64,000 nucleotides of DNA from Pseudeuparius sepicola. Its lineage: Eukaryota > Arthropoda > Insecta > Coleoptera > Anthribidae. Of the stretch, positions 45,571-57,362 are shown piece after piece; positions within the stretch are counted from its first letter, which is position 1; each line of letters starts with the position of its first letter. The stretch is from positions 21,680,501-21,744,500 of the forward strand of contig OY987301.1 in assembly GCA_963920635.1 (NCBI GenBank), given 5' to 3'. Position numbers and translations under genes: made by a program. A model generated the notes under the pieces. It searched no databases and was not told where the DNA came from. It saw only the letters and a program-made list of their open reading frames with translations.

Positions 45571-48324
45571 CTTATGGAGGCTCGGAGAAGAGGATTCCCT
45601 AGCTACTTTTTTTCTGACTGATTGCCCTACCCGATCTGATTACTACCAAATCAGTCGGATAAATAGGACATTTTTCGAGAAGCGCCTGCTCGATTCGCTA
45701 CAAATTCGTACCTTCCAGGTCAATCACATAGCTTTAATTTAATGGAAGCTTCTATACGAGATTGGATTTTCCAGCAACTTTTTTTGGAAACGCTGCCCTT
45801 TAGAGGTTTACTGTGCGAAGGACTTTTCGGATTTACACTAGCTGTAATAGGGACAGAAAGCGGACCTTTACCAATAAGCGATCAGGAAATGGTTTAGATT
45901 TATCTGAAACTATTCAGAATGTTCAGGAATTAAGTGGTGAAAAATGAAATGGCGGATTTTCTGATCCATTGCAAGTTTTTTTTTACCTAAAAAACATTCC
46001 AATCCTTTTCTAAACAGGAACAGACAGGAAAATGACATTTAATTTGTATTTCCTGGAAAAGCTACCAAAACGATGAAACTTATAATTCGTGAACAAATTT
46101 AAAAAATGAACATGGTAGGCAAGGTTTAATTTTTTAAAAATTTAAATGCCCATCACAAACAATAATTATTATTTCTATAACATTTAAAAGGGACCCAAAA
46201 TGTTTTATTTTATTTCAAATAATAAAAGCTTTTGAGTTCATATCGAGATATTTTAACGTTTAGCAAATGCCTTCACACAGTGTCATAATAACTAGGAACA
46301 GCTTTATAAAAATGAAAATCTTGTAAGTTTCAAGAGGCAAACCTTATTTTCCTTTGCAAATATATATTCCCTATAGTCCCTGCAGGTTATGTTTATCGGA
46401 AAAACACTTTTAAAAGCAACCGAGATTGTTTAGATTTCATCGAAAAAAGAACAGCCACCTATTCCATTAGCCTAAATGGCAGCACGCGTTGCAACTTTCT
46501 CTACAACACAGACAATCGCATTTTGGCTTTCGTAAATTACGGTAGACCGATCGATCCATTAGGTACGAATTTGTAGCCGTTCGTGCGGATTCCCCAAGGA
46601 TTTTATACTTATCCGACTTCATATACATCACTAATCACATTTGAAACGCCGATCAATCAGTTTGGGAAACTGGAAAAAGGAAAAGGTATAGGAACACTAT
46701 GGAAGAAATAGCTTGAGCTTACAAAATGTTTCTGTTATTGTATAAAAATGTTTCCATTGTAATTTATTAACACCTGCCAATGTGAATGAAGTAAATGACA
46801 TAATTTTTAAAATATTATGATGGCCTCAGCGATAATACCACTGTTAGTGTATTTTCTCTTAAATCCTACTCTCACTATCACCTAATTGGTTAATATTTTA
46901 AAAATTATCTTAATTTATTGGTTCATATGGGCAGGTATTGAATTCTCTTTTTCAATTTAGAGAAAGGACAACAAACTTTACGGGTACAAATGTGCACAAG
47001 TCAAGTTTTAAAGTAAAGAAATGCCAAGGAAATGCTAGAACTTGCCCAATCTCATCCGTCTCCTAGTGAAAATGTGTTCCTAAAAATTTTTCTCGCGGTA
47101 ATACGCGGTTATATAGAATTAAGTTGTAGCAATTGCGGCCAAATGGGAGGGGAGGGTGTAAAGTTTAATATACATTAAAGTTATGAAACGTTTTGAGTCA
47201 TTTTATACAGAGGAATAGGCAAAACTCCAAAGTTTATCTGCGTATATTAAGAATCCCCCGGAATATTTCTGTGTCCCATCTTAACAACTGCTAATAGTTT
47301 AGCGAGCAGTAAAATATTTAAAAAAATTGCGCAATCCTGTTGATAAATCATGTTTTATATCATGGAATTTTCAATTTAGAGAATGGAATGCGAGAAGAAA
47401 TTTTACAAATGTTCGCTAGTCGAGTTTTTAAACTAAGAAACTGGTGAGGAGATGCCAGAATTGGCGCAATCTCATCCATCTCCGCAAAAATGTGCTGCGG
47501 AAAACTTTTTCCCCTGATTATACCTAATTCGCAATGTCTTATGGAAGATAAATGACATAGCGAATTAAGTTTACAAATCGCAGTCGCAATGTCACTTTTT
47601 CAGTCCGGCATACGTGTAGGTACTCTCAATGTATCCTTCTCTATATATTGGAGCAAAATTTCGTACAGATAATTTTAACTGCAATAATTTTAAACAAATA
47701 ACAAAACGTGTGCTTTCTCCTGTTGATTTATAACTCCTTTATTTAAAAAGTGTAAATCAAATATATAGTAATGAGTTAGGCAAACAAATTGGAGTAGCCA
47801 TGTATATAGAGAAGGATAACTAGGTAATTACAAATTATACCATTATCCACCAGCACCAAGCTCTATTTTTTCCTACAAATTTCACTTCGGCTTTCGTTAC
47901 ATTTCAGCGGCTCAATCTACCCATAAGGCACGAATTTGTAACGGAGCGAAGGGATTCTGGAAAGATTTTCTATTTATCCGACTGATGGTAATCAGATCGG
48001 GATGAGAGCAATCAATCAGTTGAGCGAAAAGGGAGAAGAATTGGGAAATTCTCCGAACATCCTCAGCAATTAAGTTTTTGCTTCTACAGAAATAAGACGA
48101 AGAGAGTTTGTAAGCCTCTCGTTTATATTCCATCATTTTCCTTCTGCTCTAAGTAATAATACGAGTATTATGCCATAAACTCAAATTACAACACTATTAA
48201 CTGTTTGTCCGTATAGAAATAAATAAGTTTTACTATTATAATATCTAATTGATCATATACCTATTGCTTTTAAATTTTGATTACTGATGAGCACATAAGA
48301 AAGTTAACAGTGTTAAACACTATC

Positions 48325-48783
48325 TAAACTCTATTCAAACTAAACGCAAGTGAAACATAAACAAAAGTTGTTGCATGACTAGAGCGTGATACGCACGTGA
48401 TCGGCTTGCTATTGGCTAGATGGCAATAAAGTTTTTCCCGGCGGGCGAGTTCAGCGAGTCTTTATTTATTACAGAGGTGTATTGAGTTGCAAGTGGACTT
48501 TTAATTTTTTCCGATGTAATTATTTCGCTGTTTATTAATTGTTGGAGCTACGATTTGTTCTAATAGTAGAAATTTGCAGGTAAGTGAATGACTAGGTGTG
48601 CCATAAAAGATTGTTTTTAAAGTTCTTAATACTGGGGCATATTATTTTAATATTTTATATTATAAAATTCACAGAGATCGTCCTTAATGCGGCCCTGCCT
48701 CGTATTAGCCTTCAGAATTGTTCACGTGCGTCCATCGTGTAAATGTTTACGCGCCACTTGCACTTTGATTGAATAGAGTGTAG
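48325..48783. mobile_element. TIR element with promoter-like interior, copy 2
   Basis: Same family and orientation as 22,737-23,192, with CTAAACTCTATTCAAACT-type ends, the same GTGATACGCACGTGATCGG and CGGCGGGCGAG words, and the same TTTGCAGGTAAGTG splice-donor sequence. Substitutions are scattered, so the two insertions are independent or old. Confidence 0.8.
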
Positions 48784-49749
48784 TATAATATGAGGTTCTA
48801 AGATATATATTTAGTGAGTAGATATTTAGCAAATTTCGTCTCGTTTCAAATTTACAATTTTAAGAAAATTAATGTAGCCAGAAACTTTACAGGTATAAAT
48901 TTAATGTGCGCCAGTCAAAAGTTTTTAAGCTACGAAACGCCAAGGAGAAGCCAAAACTTGTGTTACCATCTTTGAGGTATACATAATTCTGAATGCTTTA
49001 TACGAAAGATAAATTACATTGCGATTAACTTTACAAATTGCAGCAGCAGCGCTCCTATTCGTCCTGCAATTTTATTGCTAATTCATCGTCTTAAATTGGA
49101 GCAAGTGAAAAAGCTTACCGTTGCTTCCAAGCATTATAGTGGAAAGTTTTGAGTCACCGGACGCGTACGTAGCAGACTTACATTTTTAAATATTCGCTCT
49201 ACATGATTGTTTTAAAATATAGACATTTTATTACTTCGATCACAGAAAACAAAACAGAACTCTGGTCCAATGCTGCAATCTAATATTTTAGAGTACACTA
49301 AACGAGGCCGGCTTCAAAAGGCTTGACCAAACTTCTGTTTATTCGCTTAGACGTAAAAATTAAATCTCAAATCATGTAACGCTTTAACTCTGTAAAGCTC
49401 TGGCTCAAATCTGTTCCTAATGCCACAATAATTATTATCAAACTTTGTAAATTGATCACATGATTTCACTATTTGAATAATTTCGTGTGATATTGTTTAG
49501 TTTGCACCGAGCCCGAAAAAAATGGCAGCAACACACAGAAAGTTTCTCCGAAAGACCAACCTCGTTTCGCATTTGTAGCGAAGCGAAGGGATTTTTGAAA
49601 GATTTTCTATTTATCTAACTTATAATAGACCAAGAGAGGAAATCAATTATAGTTAAAAATCTTTGGCGAACTTTTTGCTTTTCCAGGTATAGGAAAGATA
49701 AATTTGTGCAGATAATTCTCTAATTATAAACAACCACCCGTAACATATA

Positions 49750-50650
49750 CAGTGTGGTCATTTAAGTGTGCAACATATGGGATTGTTTTTAATTAATTGC
49801 ACAACGAAAATACAAATATTCCCGAAAGTTGGTGCATGTTCGATAATCATATTAGGCGCACTTAGAATGGTTGCAAGTCAAACAGCATACAGGGTAGGTC
49901 AAAAATATAAAAATTGTTCAAGAGTAAAGTACCCTTATTTCAAAAAATTCAGCAAAATGTTATTAAGAAAAGTAGTCTAGAATTAAAAGTTATGCCTAAA
50001 TGCCAAGACATGGCCTCCTAAGAAAAAAATATATTTTTTTGAAAAACATTAATAATTAATAATCTTCTAAAAAAATTGTTTCAATATTCACCCTAAAAAA
50101 TTTCATAAATCAATCAAAATTAAATCAATTTCGCACGACTTTGTTCGAATTCAAGCATATTATTTGTAAAATTAACTTAAATTTTTAATTTTTTAGGGGA
50201 TCACGAACTTCATGTTTGTTATGCAACGATATTAAACAAAACTTTAAAATTTCAAAAAAAAAAATTCTGAACAAGGTAAAACATTAGTAATGATAATGTG
50301 TATATTAAAAAACTCTCGTTTAAGCTGCAAAATTTTTACTTTAAATGTGTATTAAGAAACTGGAAATTAATTGACGAACAAATTTTTTTTCTTCTCTGGT
50401 ATTTAGGCATATCTTTTAATTCTTAACAACTTTTCTTAATAACCTTTTGCTGAATTTTTTGAAATAAGGGTATTTTACTCTTGTACAATTTTTATATGTT
50501 TGACCTACCCTGTACGCTGCTTAACCTGAAACCATTCTAAGTGCACCTAATATGATTATTGAACATGCATCAACTTTCGGCAATATCTGTACTTTGGTTG
50601 TGCAATTAACAAAAAAGTCCAATATGTTGCACAATTAAATGACCAGACTG
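49750..50650. mobile_element. Foldback MITE, family 3
   Basis: It begins CAGTGTGGTCATTTAAGTGT and ends in the near-complement, flanked by TA. The arms pair over about 270 bp each (for example GGGTAGGTCAAA near 49,890 and its complement near 50,505). Any frame in it is shadow. Confidence 0.85.
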
Positions 50651-51079
50651 TATACTGGAGTGAATTCGCCGCCATTTTTAACCCTATAAGTATTGGCAGT
50701 TTGTGTGGTGGCTAAACAAAAACTCGTTGGTGGCTATTGTGGAAAGCCGTCCGAGAAATCACGCAGTTTCAAGAAATTTCATGTCTTTTTAAAATCTGGT
50801 TTAATATTGCGTTTTTAAGGAACCGTATTTGTCTGCGTTTTATGAACAATCAGAAAAATTAGTTAACTTATCCTCTGCAATATTTAGAAGTCTTTGTGTG
50901 TTTATAGGGTTCCAAAAGAATACGTCATGTTTTGGGAATGGCCGAAGCAGCAACCACCCGCCAAAAAATAAATATTAAGCATCAGAATTTGTAGAATAAT
51001 CCTGCTTATACCATTTTAAAATGCCCGCTTCATTTAGGTTTCAAAATGGCCGCCAAATATTCCCCCGGCCGGATAACTG

Positions 51080-51560
51080 TTTTTTTATTATACTTCTTTG
51101 AAAACACCTTATTTTCATCTGTTTTAGCAATAATGAAATATGGGGTTTTTCGGGCTAGCGCACGGAAACAGCGCAAGGAAAAACTTTCCGTGCGCTGAAT
51201 AAAAATACCGAATATATGGCTTTAAAGTAGAAATATACAGCAAAGTAAACTAAATATAAGAAACTCTATATGCCTCTCTGATATTTAACATATACCTATT
51301 TTATATTTTAATTCGTAAGTGTTTCAATATTTAGATACATTTCTGTAATATTTTTGACGTTTTATACACCTTATCTGACAATAACTAATTTACAACCAAG
51401 CACCTTTGAAATAATTTGAGAGTAACCATGGACATGGAAACGCATCATACATACCAAATACTATATTGTCTACATTGTTTATTTTTTGTCAATTATATTT
51501 ATTATAATATGCCGATAAAATGTTTACGTTTTCAAAGAAGTAAGTATAATAAAAAATATC
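51080..51560. repeat. Inverted repeat with central hairpin
   Basis: TTTTTTATTATACTTCTTTG near 51,082 has an inverted near-copy near 51,535-51,558. Between them lies a perfect 12-bp hairpin, AGCGCACGGAAA (51,157-51,168) and TTTCCGTGCGCT (51,185-51,196), unusually GC-rich for this region. It may be an eroded foldback element. Confidence 0.45.
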
Positions 51561-52620
51561 GTTCATTGCACGTACAGAAATAGATTTTTCCAGACTCGTA
51601 ATGAAATATACTATTACGCGGTACATAGGTTGATATACGTAAGATACAACTTACGAAGATCTCGTAATGATACCGTTGTTTTCACGACGCAATTTGCCGC
51701 AGTTTGTATTTATCGCAACACTTCAAAAATAAAGCAACGAAACTCTTTAGACAACAGCAAAAGGGAAAAAGACTCACCTATACCATAAACCTAAATGGCG
51801 GCACTCTCTGAAAACTTTCTTTGGAGAAGCCAATCTCGTAGCCGCTTTCGCTAAATTACGGTAGCCAGATCGACATAGAAAGTACGTAAACGAATTTGTA
51901 GCAGAGTGAGTTGACTCTTGAAAGATTTTCTATATATTTCGCTGATATGGCTGTAATCACAGGCAGTTAGTCAGTAGTTGGGACAGGAGGAGAAAATAAT
52001 AATATAGTTATACGAGTAAAAATCTTCAGTTGTAGAGTAAGCTTATATACTTCTTTCTCAGAAATTAAATATAAAAAGGCAATTATTTATTGAAACTTTG
52101 AGTTTAAATGCAGTGTGTCTGGTTTCTCGCGTTAACACGCTTAAAGATCTAAGTATAGGGTGCGGGAATTGAAGGGAAAATTCTTTTTATAGATATGCCC
52201 CTGAAAGGTTATCGTTTGCAAAGAATTGGTTTGGCATTGCCGCAAAAGTCTGGCTTTCTGCGAATGCTTAAAGGCGTGAGTTTTAGAAACTATATTGGTC
52301 ATTTTTTAATCTAAATAGCAACACCGGACGATTATTCGCCACCCATAGCTATAACCCCTTATACGTCTGCAAATGTCTGTCCTTGGTTCAGTTTGTGTAG
52401 TTTGTGTTCGTTAGAAAAATATGCACGCAACTTGAATGAGAAGAACAAACAAACTGCTAGGTACCTATGTAATTAACTTAAACGGCAAAACACGAAAACT
52501 TTCTGTGCAAACACTCGTTTCCGCTTCCGTTAAGTTACGACAGTCCAGTTGGCCACATTATTATCGGAATGGAGTTCTAAAATATTTTTTTATTTATCCC
52601 GTAAACGTACTTGCCTAATT

Positions 52621-53178
52621 GCCAAACGTTTGGTTTTTCGAAAATTAATGGAAGTATCTGCCATAAGCGTTTTTTAAGCGCGAATAAAACTATCCGTTAA
52701 TGTAGACATAAAAGATAACTGCTCGATGTTCAAAATATGATAGACATTTATACTGAGGCATATGGAGATAGAAACATGATATTCGGCGGTCTTCGCGTGG
52801 TGTTTTAACGCCTATAAAGTAAAATTTATGCCATGTTTCAAGTTTGGCCCGACGTGCCGTAATATCTGTTGAACATATATTTTTTATGTGTTTTATGGAT
52901 GGTTGTCGTGAGCGAGTGGGTTTTGATTTCCATATCGAGAGCTTTTATATTCACGGGCAACATGTTATAGTTTTAAAAAGCCAAATTTAAAGTTTGATGT
53001 GTTATTTCGTTTTTAAAATACCGAATGCTTACATGCAGAAAATTCGCTCATGCAAAATAAAGTGTAGTATCGGCAATGCATTTTTTTGTACTATTTGTCT
53101 GCACTAGAGGCATATTCATAATATTTTTATGATTACATTTTTAGTTTAATTTGACCGTTACGTTAGGAATATATTTAG
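52621..53178. other. Intergenic DNA
   Basis: AT-rich, nothing recognised. Confidence 0.4.
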
Positions 53179-53216
53179 ATACCCCAACCAGATATAGAAA
53201 TATCTGGTTGGGGTAT
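53179..53216. repeat. Perfect 17-bp hairpin at a truncated MITE edge
   Basis: ATACCCCAACCAGATAT, loop AGAA, then the exact complement. It sits directly against the broken end of the Tc1-like MITE that follows. No target duplication was seen. Confidence 0.75.
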
Positions 53217-53486
53217 AAAATACGGTAAAAAGTTACTTACAAAAGTTGTTTGGAATCAAAGGTGTATGTCAGAGCCACCTAGTAAACAAAAAGAAATTCA
53301 ACCTTTTTTTGTATTTTTTTCGACCACCCTGTGTATTACAAAAACAAAATACCACAAGCGCAACTTATTATCGGATAACACACGAATTTGCTACTAAACT
53401 TTAATTTTGTTCGATTAGCAGCTAGAAATTTAAATTAATCGAAATCAGAGTTTCAATTTTTGTGTCCAACTTTCTGCCGGTCACTG
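53217..53486. mobile_element. Tc1/mariner-like MITE, 5'-truncated copy
   Basis: It matches 20,643-20,935 from AAAATACGGTAAAAAGTTAC to the right terminus TTTCTGCCGGTCACTG, followed by TA. The left third is absent and replaced by the 17-bp hairpin. Confidence 0.85.
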
Positions 53487-54068
53487 TATTATGAAGTATT
53501 TTGTAGTAACTGCTATAATAACTTTAAATCATCTCAGTATAATTAAGTCCTCTACTTGTGACAGGTACAAATGTCTATTGAGTGCAAAGTCGAAGTTCAT
53601 ACTGTAGAAACTCGTACAGAGAAATTAAGATAGTACATATTTGACAATTATTCGAAATGTCAGTTGCTTCATCATACTGTAATATGTCCAAAAAGTCTGT
53701 TTTATTTATTTGCTTACTTTCTTGGCGACAAATTTCCAGCATCCTGTTCAAAATTTCATTTTGCACCATTTTTGATGTAAGTACCTTTGAATAGTGTAGA
53801 AAAATGTTCTTTCATAACAGAATCTAACTCGGATTCTAGAAAAATACCATCCACGGCTTAATGTTTTGACCAACGATATATAGGAATAGATGACTCACGC
53901 TAATATAAATAACACGGTTTTATTTTGCTTCTACATTAGCGGGTCGGAGAGAAGAAGACGAGGTAATTTGTTTACATTGGCATTTCTTAAATTCAGTCTT
54001 GTCTATGTTTTAATACATAGTAAATAGTTTCACAGAAATATTTTTAGTACCTGTAATTATAAATGTAA
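53487..54068. other. Intergenic DNA
   Basis: No gene recognised. AACGATATATAGGAATAGAT at 53,874 recurs inverted near 55,700, outside the SINE pair, hinting that the SINEs lie in a larger inverted structure. Confidence 0.35.
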
Positions 54069-54070
54069 AG

Positions 54071-54168
54071 GATGTTTTAGTGGCATGTCAGGTAAAGGAT
54101 ATCAATTGAACCCGGGGCTCCTACTGTGGCCGTAGGCACTTAACCAACTAGGTAAGCTACCGGAGATA
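54071..54168 (-). repeat. tRNA-derived SINE, deleted copy
   Basis: The minus strand carries a tRNA-like head (TCTCCGGTAGCTTA, CCTACGGCCACAGTAGG, CCGGGTTC) then jumps to the tail AATTGATATCCTTTACCTG. About 28 bases present in the other copy are missing between two TTC triplets, consistent with a microhomology deletion. It is inverted relative to 55,436-55,554. Confidence 0.7.
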
Positions 54169-54239
54169 TAGGAAGTTCACATAACCAACAATAATGAATG
54201 GTTACCCTACACCCTCTAACCCCTTCTAGTAGCTGTAGA

Positions 54240-55349
54240 CATAGGCGCCGACTCCGCGGGTGCTCCAGGGCTCGAGCACCCGGCCAAAAATTTGGCTGGG
54301 TGCGGAGCACCCGACCAAAAGTTTGGCCAGTTGTTGGATGCTCAAGCAAAGGTGACAAGGTGACAACTAAACAATTTGAAAATATGTCAAATGTTCCCCA
54401 TAAAACCGTCCATAAGACTAAGCACTTTTGCTTTATTTACGCAAAGTTAGGTAACTAGTCGTTTTTTGTTTTGTTTAAAAACCGCGTCTTAAAATTCAAC
54501 GGACTCTCATCCGGATGAATCAGCTGATATCTCCCTCTCATTTGTGTCCCTTTGGAGGAAGTAAGAGACAGGCCTTTTTTATAGAAATACCTTTATCTTA
54601 ATTCATTCTATTTACGTTTTGTTTCTTTAATCATCAGGGTGATAACTGTTCGTTTTTTTGTTATGTACTTTTATTTTATATTTATAAATAATAGTTATTT
54701 ATGTACCAAGGCACTGAAGTTCAACTTTTTATGACATGTGGAATTTAGTTGCCGAGGCCTCTCGCCGACGCAAATAAACCACATGAGTCGTAAAAAGAAC
54801 TTCAGTGTCGAGGTACATATTACTATATATTTTTTTGAAATCGGAAAAAAATGTTTTATTAGGCGAAAAAATAATCATAAGGGATCACCCGTCCATGAAC
54901 CGACTACGCGAGGTGTTGCTTGACTTTGACGATCGCTCTACCTAGGTCAAGTATGACGAGACACGACACTTTCTGACACAAAATCCAAACTGCTGCCTAT
55001 TGTGCTGCCTCCATTTAAAATAGAATAATATTCAAACCTACTAAAATATTTATACTGAAATATTGCGCTGCTATAGGTAACAATTTTGCACTGTGTACGA
55101 AAAGTTAAATGGGATTTATTGGCTGGGTTTTCAATATTTGGTCACTTTTGACGGGCGATGGCTCCGCGTCTGACATTTGATGTTTACATCTCGCCAAGGC
55201 CTACTTATTGAAAAAATCGTACAATAATGGGCTACTTCAGTGCCGATTTTTGAGCTTTTATTGAAGATTTTGAGATACTTCACTGCCGATTTCATTTTGG
55301 GGGAGGTTGTATGGGCACCCAGCCAAATTTTGAGAAGTCGGCGCCTATG
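54240..55349. mobile_element. Non-autonomous hAT-like transposon, 1.1 kb
   Basis: The ends are CATAGGCGCCGACT and its complement, flanked by the 8-bp duplication GCTGTAGA at 54,232-54,239 and 55,350-55,357. Subterminal GC-rich inverted words (GCACCCGGCCAAAA, TTTGGCTGGGTGC) are present in both arms. No transposase remains. A smaller MITE (54,702-54,817) is nested within. Confidence 0.92.
54702..54817. mobile_element. Short MITE, copy 2
   Basis: The ends TGTACCAAGGCACTGAAGTT and AACTTCAGTGTCGAGGTACA are inverted repeats. The body matches 36,504-36,608 in the opposite orientation. It lies inside the hAT-like element, so it is either a later insertion or part of the carrier. Confidence 0.75.
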
Positions 55350-55435
55350 GCTGTAGACGCCGAAGTCTCCTACATCTCACCGCTACTAACTATATATCAA
55401 TTGGAATAAATAACACCCAGCCGATGGAACCCATA

Positions 55436-55554
55436 TCTCCGGTAGCTTAGTTGGTTAAGTGCCTACCGCCACAGTAGGAGTCCCGGGTTCGAGTCCCGGC
55501 TGGAGTGCATTTTTTCAATTGATATCCTTTACCTGACATGCCACTAAAACATCC
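55436..55554 (+). repeat. tRNA-derived SINE with near-complete cloverleaf
   Basis: Positions 55,436-55,507 fold as a tRNA: acceptor TCTCCGG/CTGGAGT (6 of 7 pairs), D-stem GCTT/AAGT, anticodon stem CCTAC/GTAGG, T-arm CCGGG TTCGAGT CCCGG. The polymerase III A and B boxes are clear (TAGCTTAGTTGG; GGTTCGAGTCC). The anticodon loop CGCCACA has G instead of the universal U33, so it is not a functional tRNA. A tail ending CACTAAAACATCC is shared with the inverted copy, marking a SINE. Confidence 0.75.
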
Positions 55555-55559
55555 TTGGT

Positions 55560-56250
55560 AAATAGTTTCTTATAATATGCTTTGGGATTCTTATATTTAC
55601 AAAATATCCTAAATAGTATAAAAAAGTAGAAACTTTGAATGTACCAACAATAACATCTTTTTAAAATCATGAACCAAAGCAAGTTGCCTTTTGGTAATGT
55701 ATCTATTCCTATATATCGTTAGTTTTGCCGGTAGGTACGTGGAATTTAACTTTATTTATTTATTTATTTATTTATTTTTTTAACGGCAATACTAACCATA
55801 CCTAAAAATGCTAGTTTTGCGTATAACAATAATTCATGTGCCGAGCAGAATGCTTGTGTTTTTTTTTTTCATGTATAGGTATTATGTTTTAAATCTTTGA
55901 ATCCTATTCTAGCCCATGTATTATCCGCTCATTTTAAAACAGTAAACAGGGAAAATAAAACAGTGCATTTAATTTGTCGCATCCACATATCCATTTGATA
56001 TTGTATACAGGGTGCAACTGAACTGATGGTCACAAATGAAACCAAGTATTCTTGGAGTCAAAATAAGGGCACTTCTTCATATATTTTTTCTTCTACGGGC
56101 CATAGTTTTTTTATACAGAGCGAAACGTGCGTTCTTAATTTCGTCAGATTTATATAGAAGGATATTCTAACACTTTGTCAAGGACTCCCGGTTGTTTATC
56201 TATCCAACCGCCCGGTAGGAGTTAGCACCCCCCTTGTCCGTGCCGCAGTC
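55560..56250. other. Intergenic DNA
   Basis: Contains a short TTTA microsatellite near 55,751-55,780. No gene recognised. Confidence 0.4.
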
Positions 56251-56264
56251 CCCCAATTTGTTTT

Positions 56265-56465
56265 GACAGGATCCTCACTTATCCTTGAAGGATCGATCAG
56301 TAGGCCCGCCCGCCATGCCGCCGTCTTGCTGTATAAGGGTCCTAACGACCCTTCAGTATTTGGCCTTATGGATTTTTATTGTTTCAATCAAATTTTGTTG
56401 TTATACCGTTTCTATACTTCGTCATTAGAGCTTTGTGTAGCATGAAAGTTTCACGGCGCGAAGAA
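56265..56465. repeat. Dispersed repeat family X, copy 1
   Basis: Shares TTTTGACAGG, CTCACTTATC, GGATCGATC, GATTTTTATTGTTTC and ATCAAATTTTG with 60,765-60,960, and its first part with 56,608-56,690. The translated frames are not conserved, so it is probably non-coding. Family unknown. Confidence 0.55.
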
Positions 56466-56607
56466 GTTGATTCGTAACTTGGAACCTTGGATTTATCTCC
56501 GTCGTATGTCTCGCCGAATATCCCACAGTAGATTAATTTGTTCACCCGATCATCTGAAGAGGAGTCGGCGTTGCCCTCTTGTCCCTACCTTGTTTCCTTT
56601 AATTTGT

Positions 56608-56690
56608 TTTGACAGGAGCCTCACTTATCTATGCCGGATCTATCGCCAAACCTCGCTCCCTCTCTTACACCGACGCCTTGCTCTGCTGTG
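56608..56690. repeat. Dispersed repeat family X, partial copy 2
   Basis: TTGTTTTGACAGGAGCCTCA and CTTATCTATGCCGGATC match the start of copy 1 about 345 bp upstream. The rest is not shared. Confidence 0.5.
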
Positions 56691-57188
56691 CTGTGCTTGT
56701 ACAACAGAAATATAGTAAAAGTGACCATGTCAAAAAATTGTTCCCGAACTTCACTCAGTTCGAACTCTTTTAACACGACTATAAATATTTCGTGCATCTT
56801 ATCGAATGACCGGCAGAAGGCAAGTGAAAAATGTGAATATAGTGCATCATCGATTCTCATCCATTACGTCGGTGATGTTATAAAAAAGGTGGATTTACAC
56901 ATGCAAGGATTTATATGTAGTGGTAACAGCAATAAATGACACGTCAGTAAATTTAAGTTGCACACATGTAAACAGACTTTACGTACAAGTTAAAACTTTG
57001 CATGCACAAATAAAAGAGTCTGATGCGGGCTTCTGAAATCCACTTACCCCAGTTGTGACTCATACCTCTAAAACATAACGTGTGTAAATCAGATTTCTGA
57101 TGCTGATTCACTCTGTCCAGATACCGAGCAGAGTTTTATTCTAAAAGCCGATGAACTAGTTTTATTATATTTTGTGAAAGTTGTTAGT

Positions 57189-57312
57189 CCTTCGGTGCTG
57201 CAGGTAGCACTTATTTTAAAATATATAATATTGTAGGAATAATATAATCTGATAATTTCCTTCGGTGCTGCAGGTAGCACTTATTTTAAAATATATAATA
57301 TTGTAGGAATAA
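57189..57312. repeat. Recent tandem duplication, 70-bp period
   Basis: CCTTCGGTGCTGCAGGTAGC begins at 57,189 and 57,259. A 54-base block is identical in both copies. Confidence 0.9.
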
Positions 57313-57362
57313 ATAGCTTTAGTCTCAAGTTACTGAAGCAGCACGTCGTGATTTAGTCTATA

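Larger units (their letters stand above)
45600..52620. repeat. Degenerate array of a repeated non-coding module
   Basis: Four blocks recur. Block 1 (ACGAATTTGTAGC, AAAGATTTTCTATTTATCC, AATCAATCAGTT) is at 45,620-45,712 (inverted), 46,561, 47,926, 49,566, 51,888 and partly 52,558. Block 2 (AAATGGCGGCAC, GAAAACTTTCT, TAAATTACGGTAG) precedes it at 46,473, 49,521, 51,792 and 52,481, and inverted at 45,713-45,840. Block 3 (AACTTTACAGGTATAAAT, AAACGCCAAGGAGA) is at 46,974, 47,398 and 48,886. Block 4 (AAATTACATTGCGATTAAC, AAATTGCAGCAGCAG) is at 47,102, 47,530 and 48,990. Block order is partly kept. No coding frame is shared. MITEs at 48,325 and 49,750 interrupt it. Confidence 0.7.

Noticed and set aside
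49768..49980. 70-codon frame starting within a MITE
   Set aside because: It lies wholly in the left arm of a foldback MITE and has no motif.
55436..55507. Functional tRNA gene with anticodon CCA
   Set aside because: U33 is G, the acceptor has a mismatch, and a shared non-tRNA tail with an inverted second copy marks it as a SINE.
56467..56939. Overlapping frames of 79-102 codons
   Set aside because: Opposing strands, no domain, partly in a dispersed repeat.
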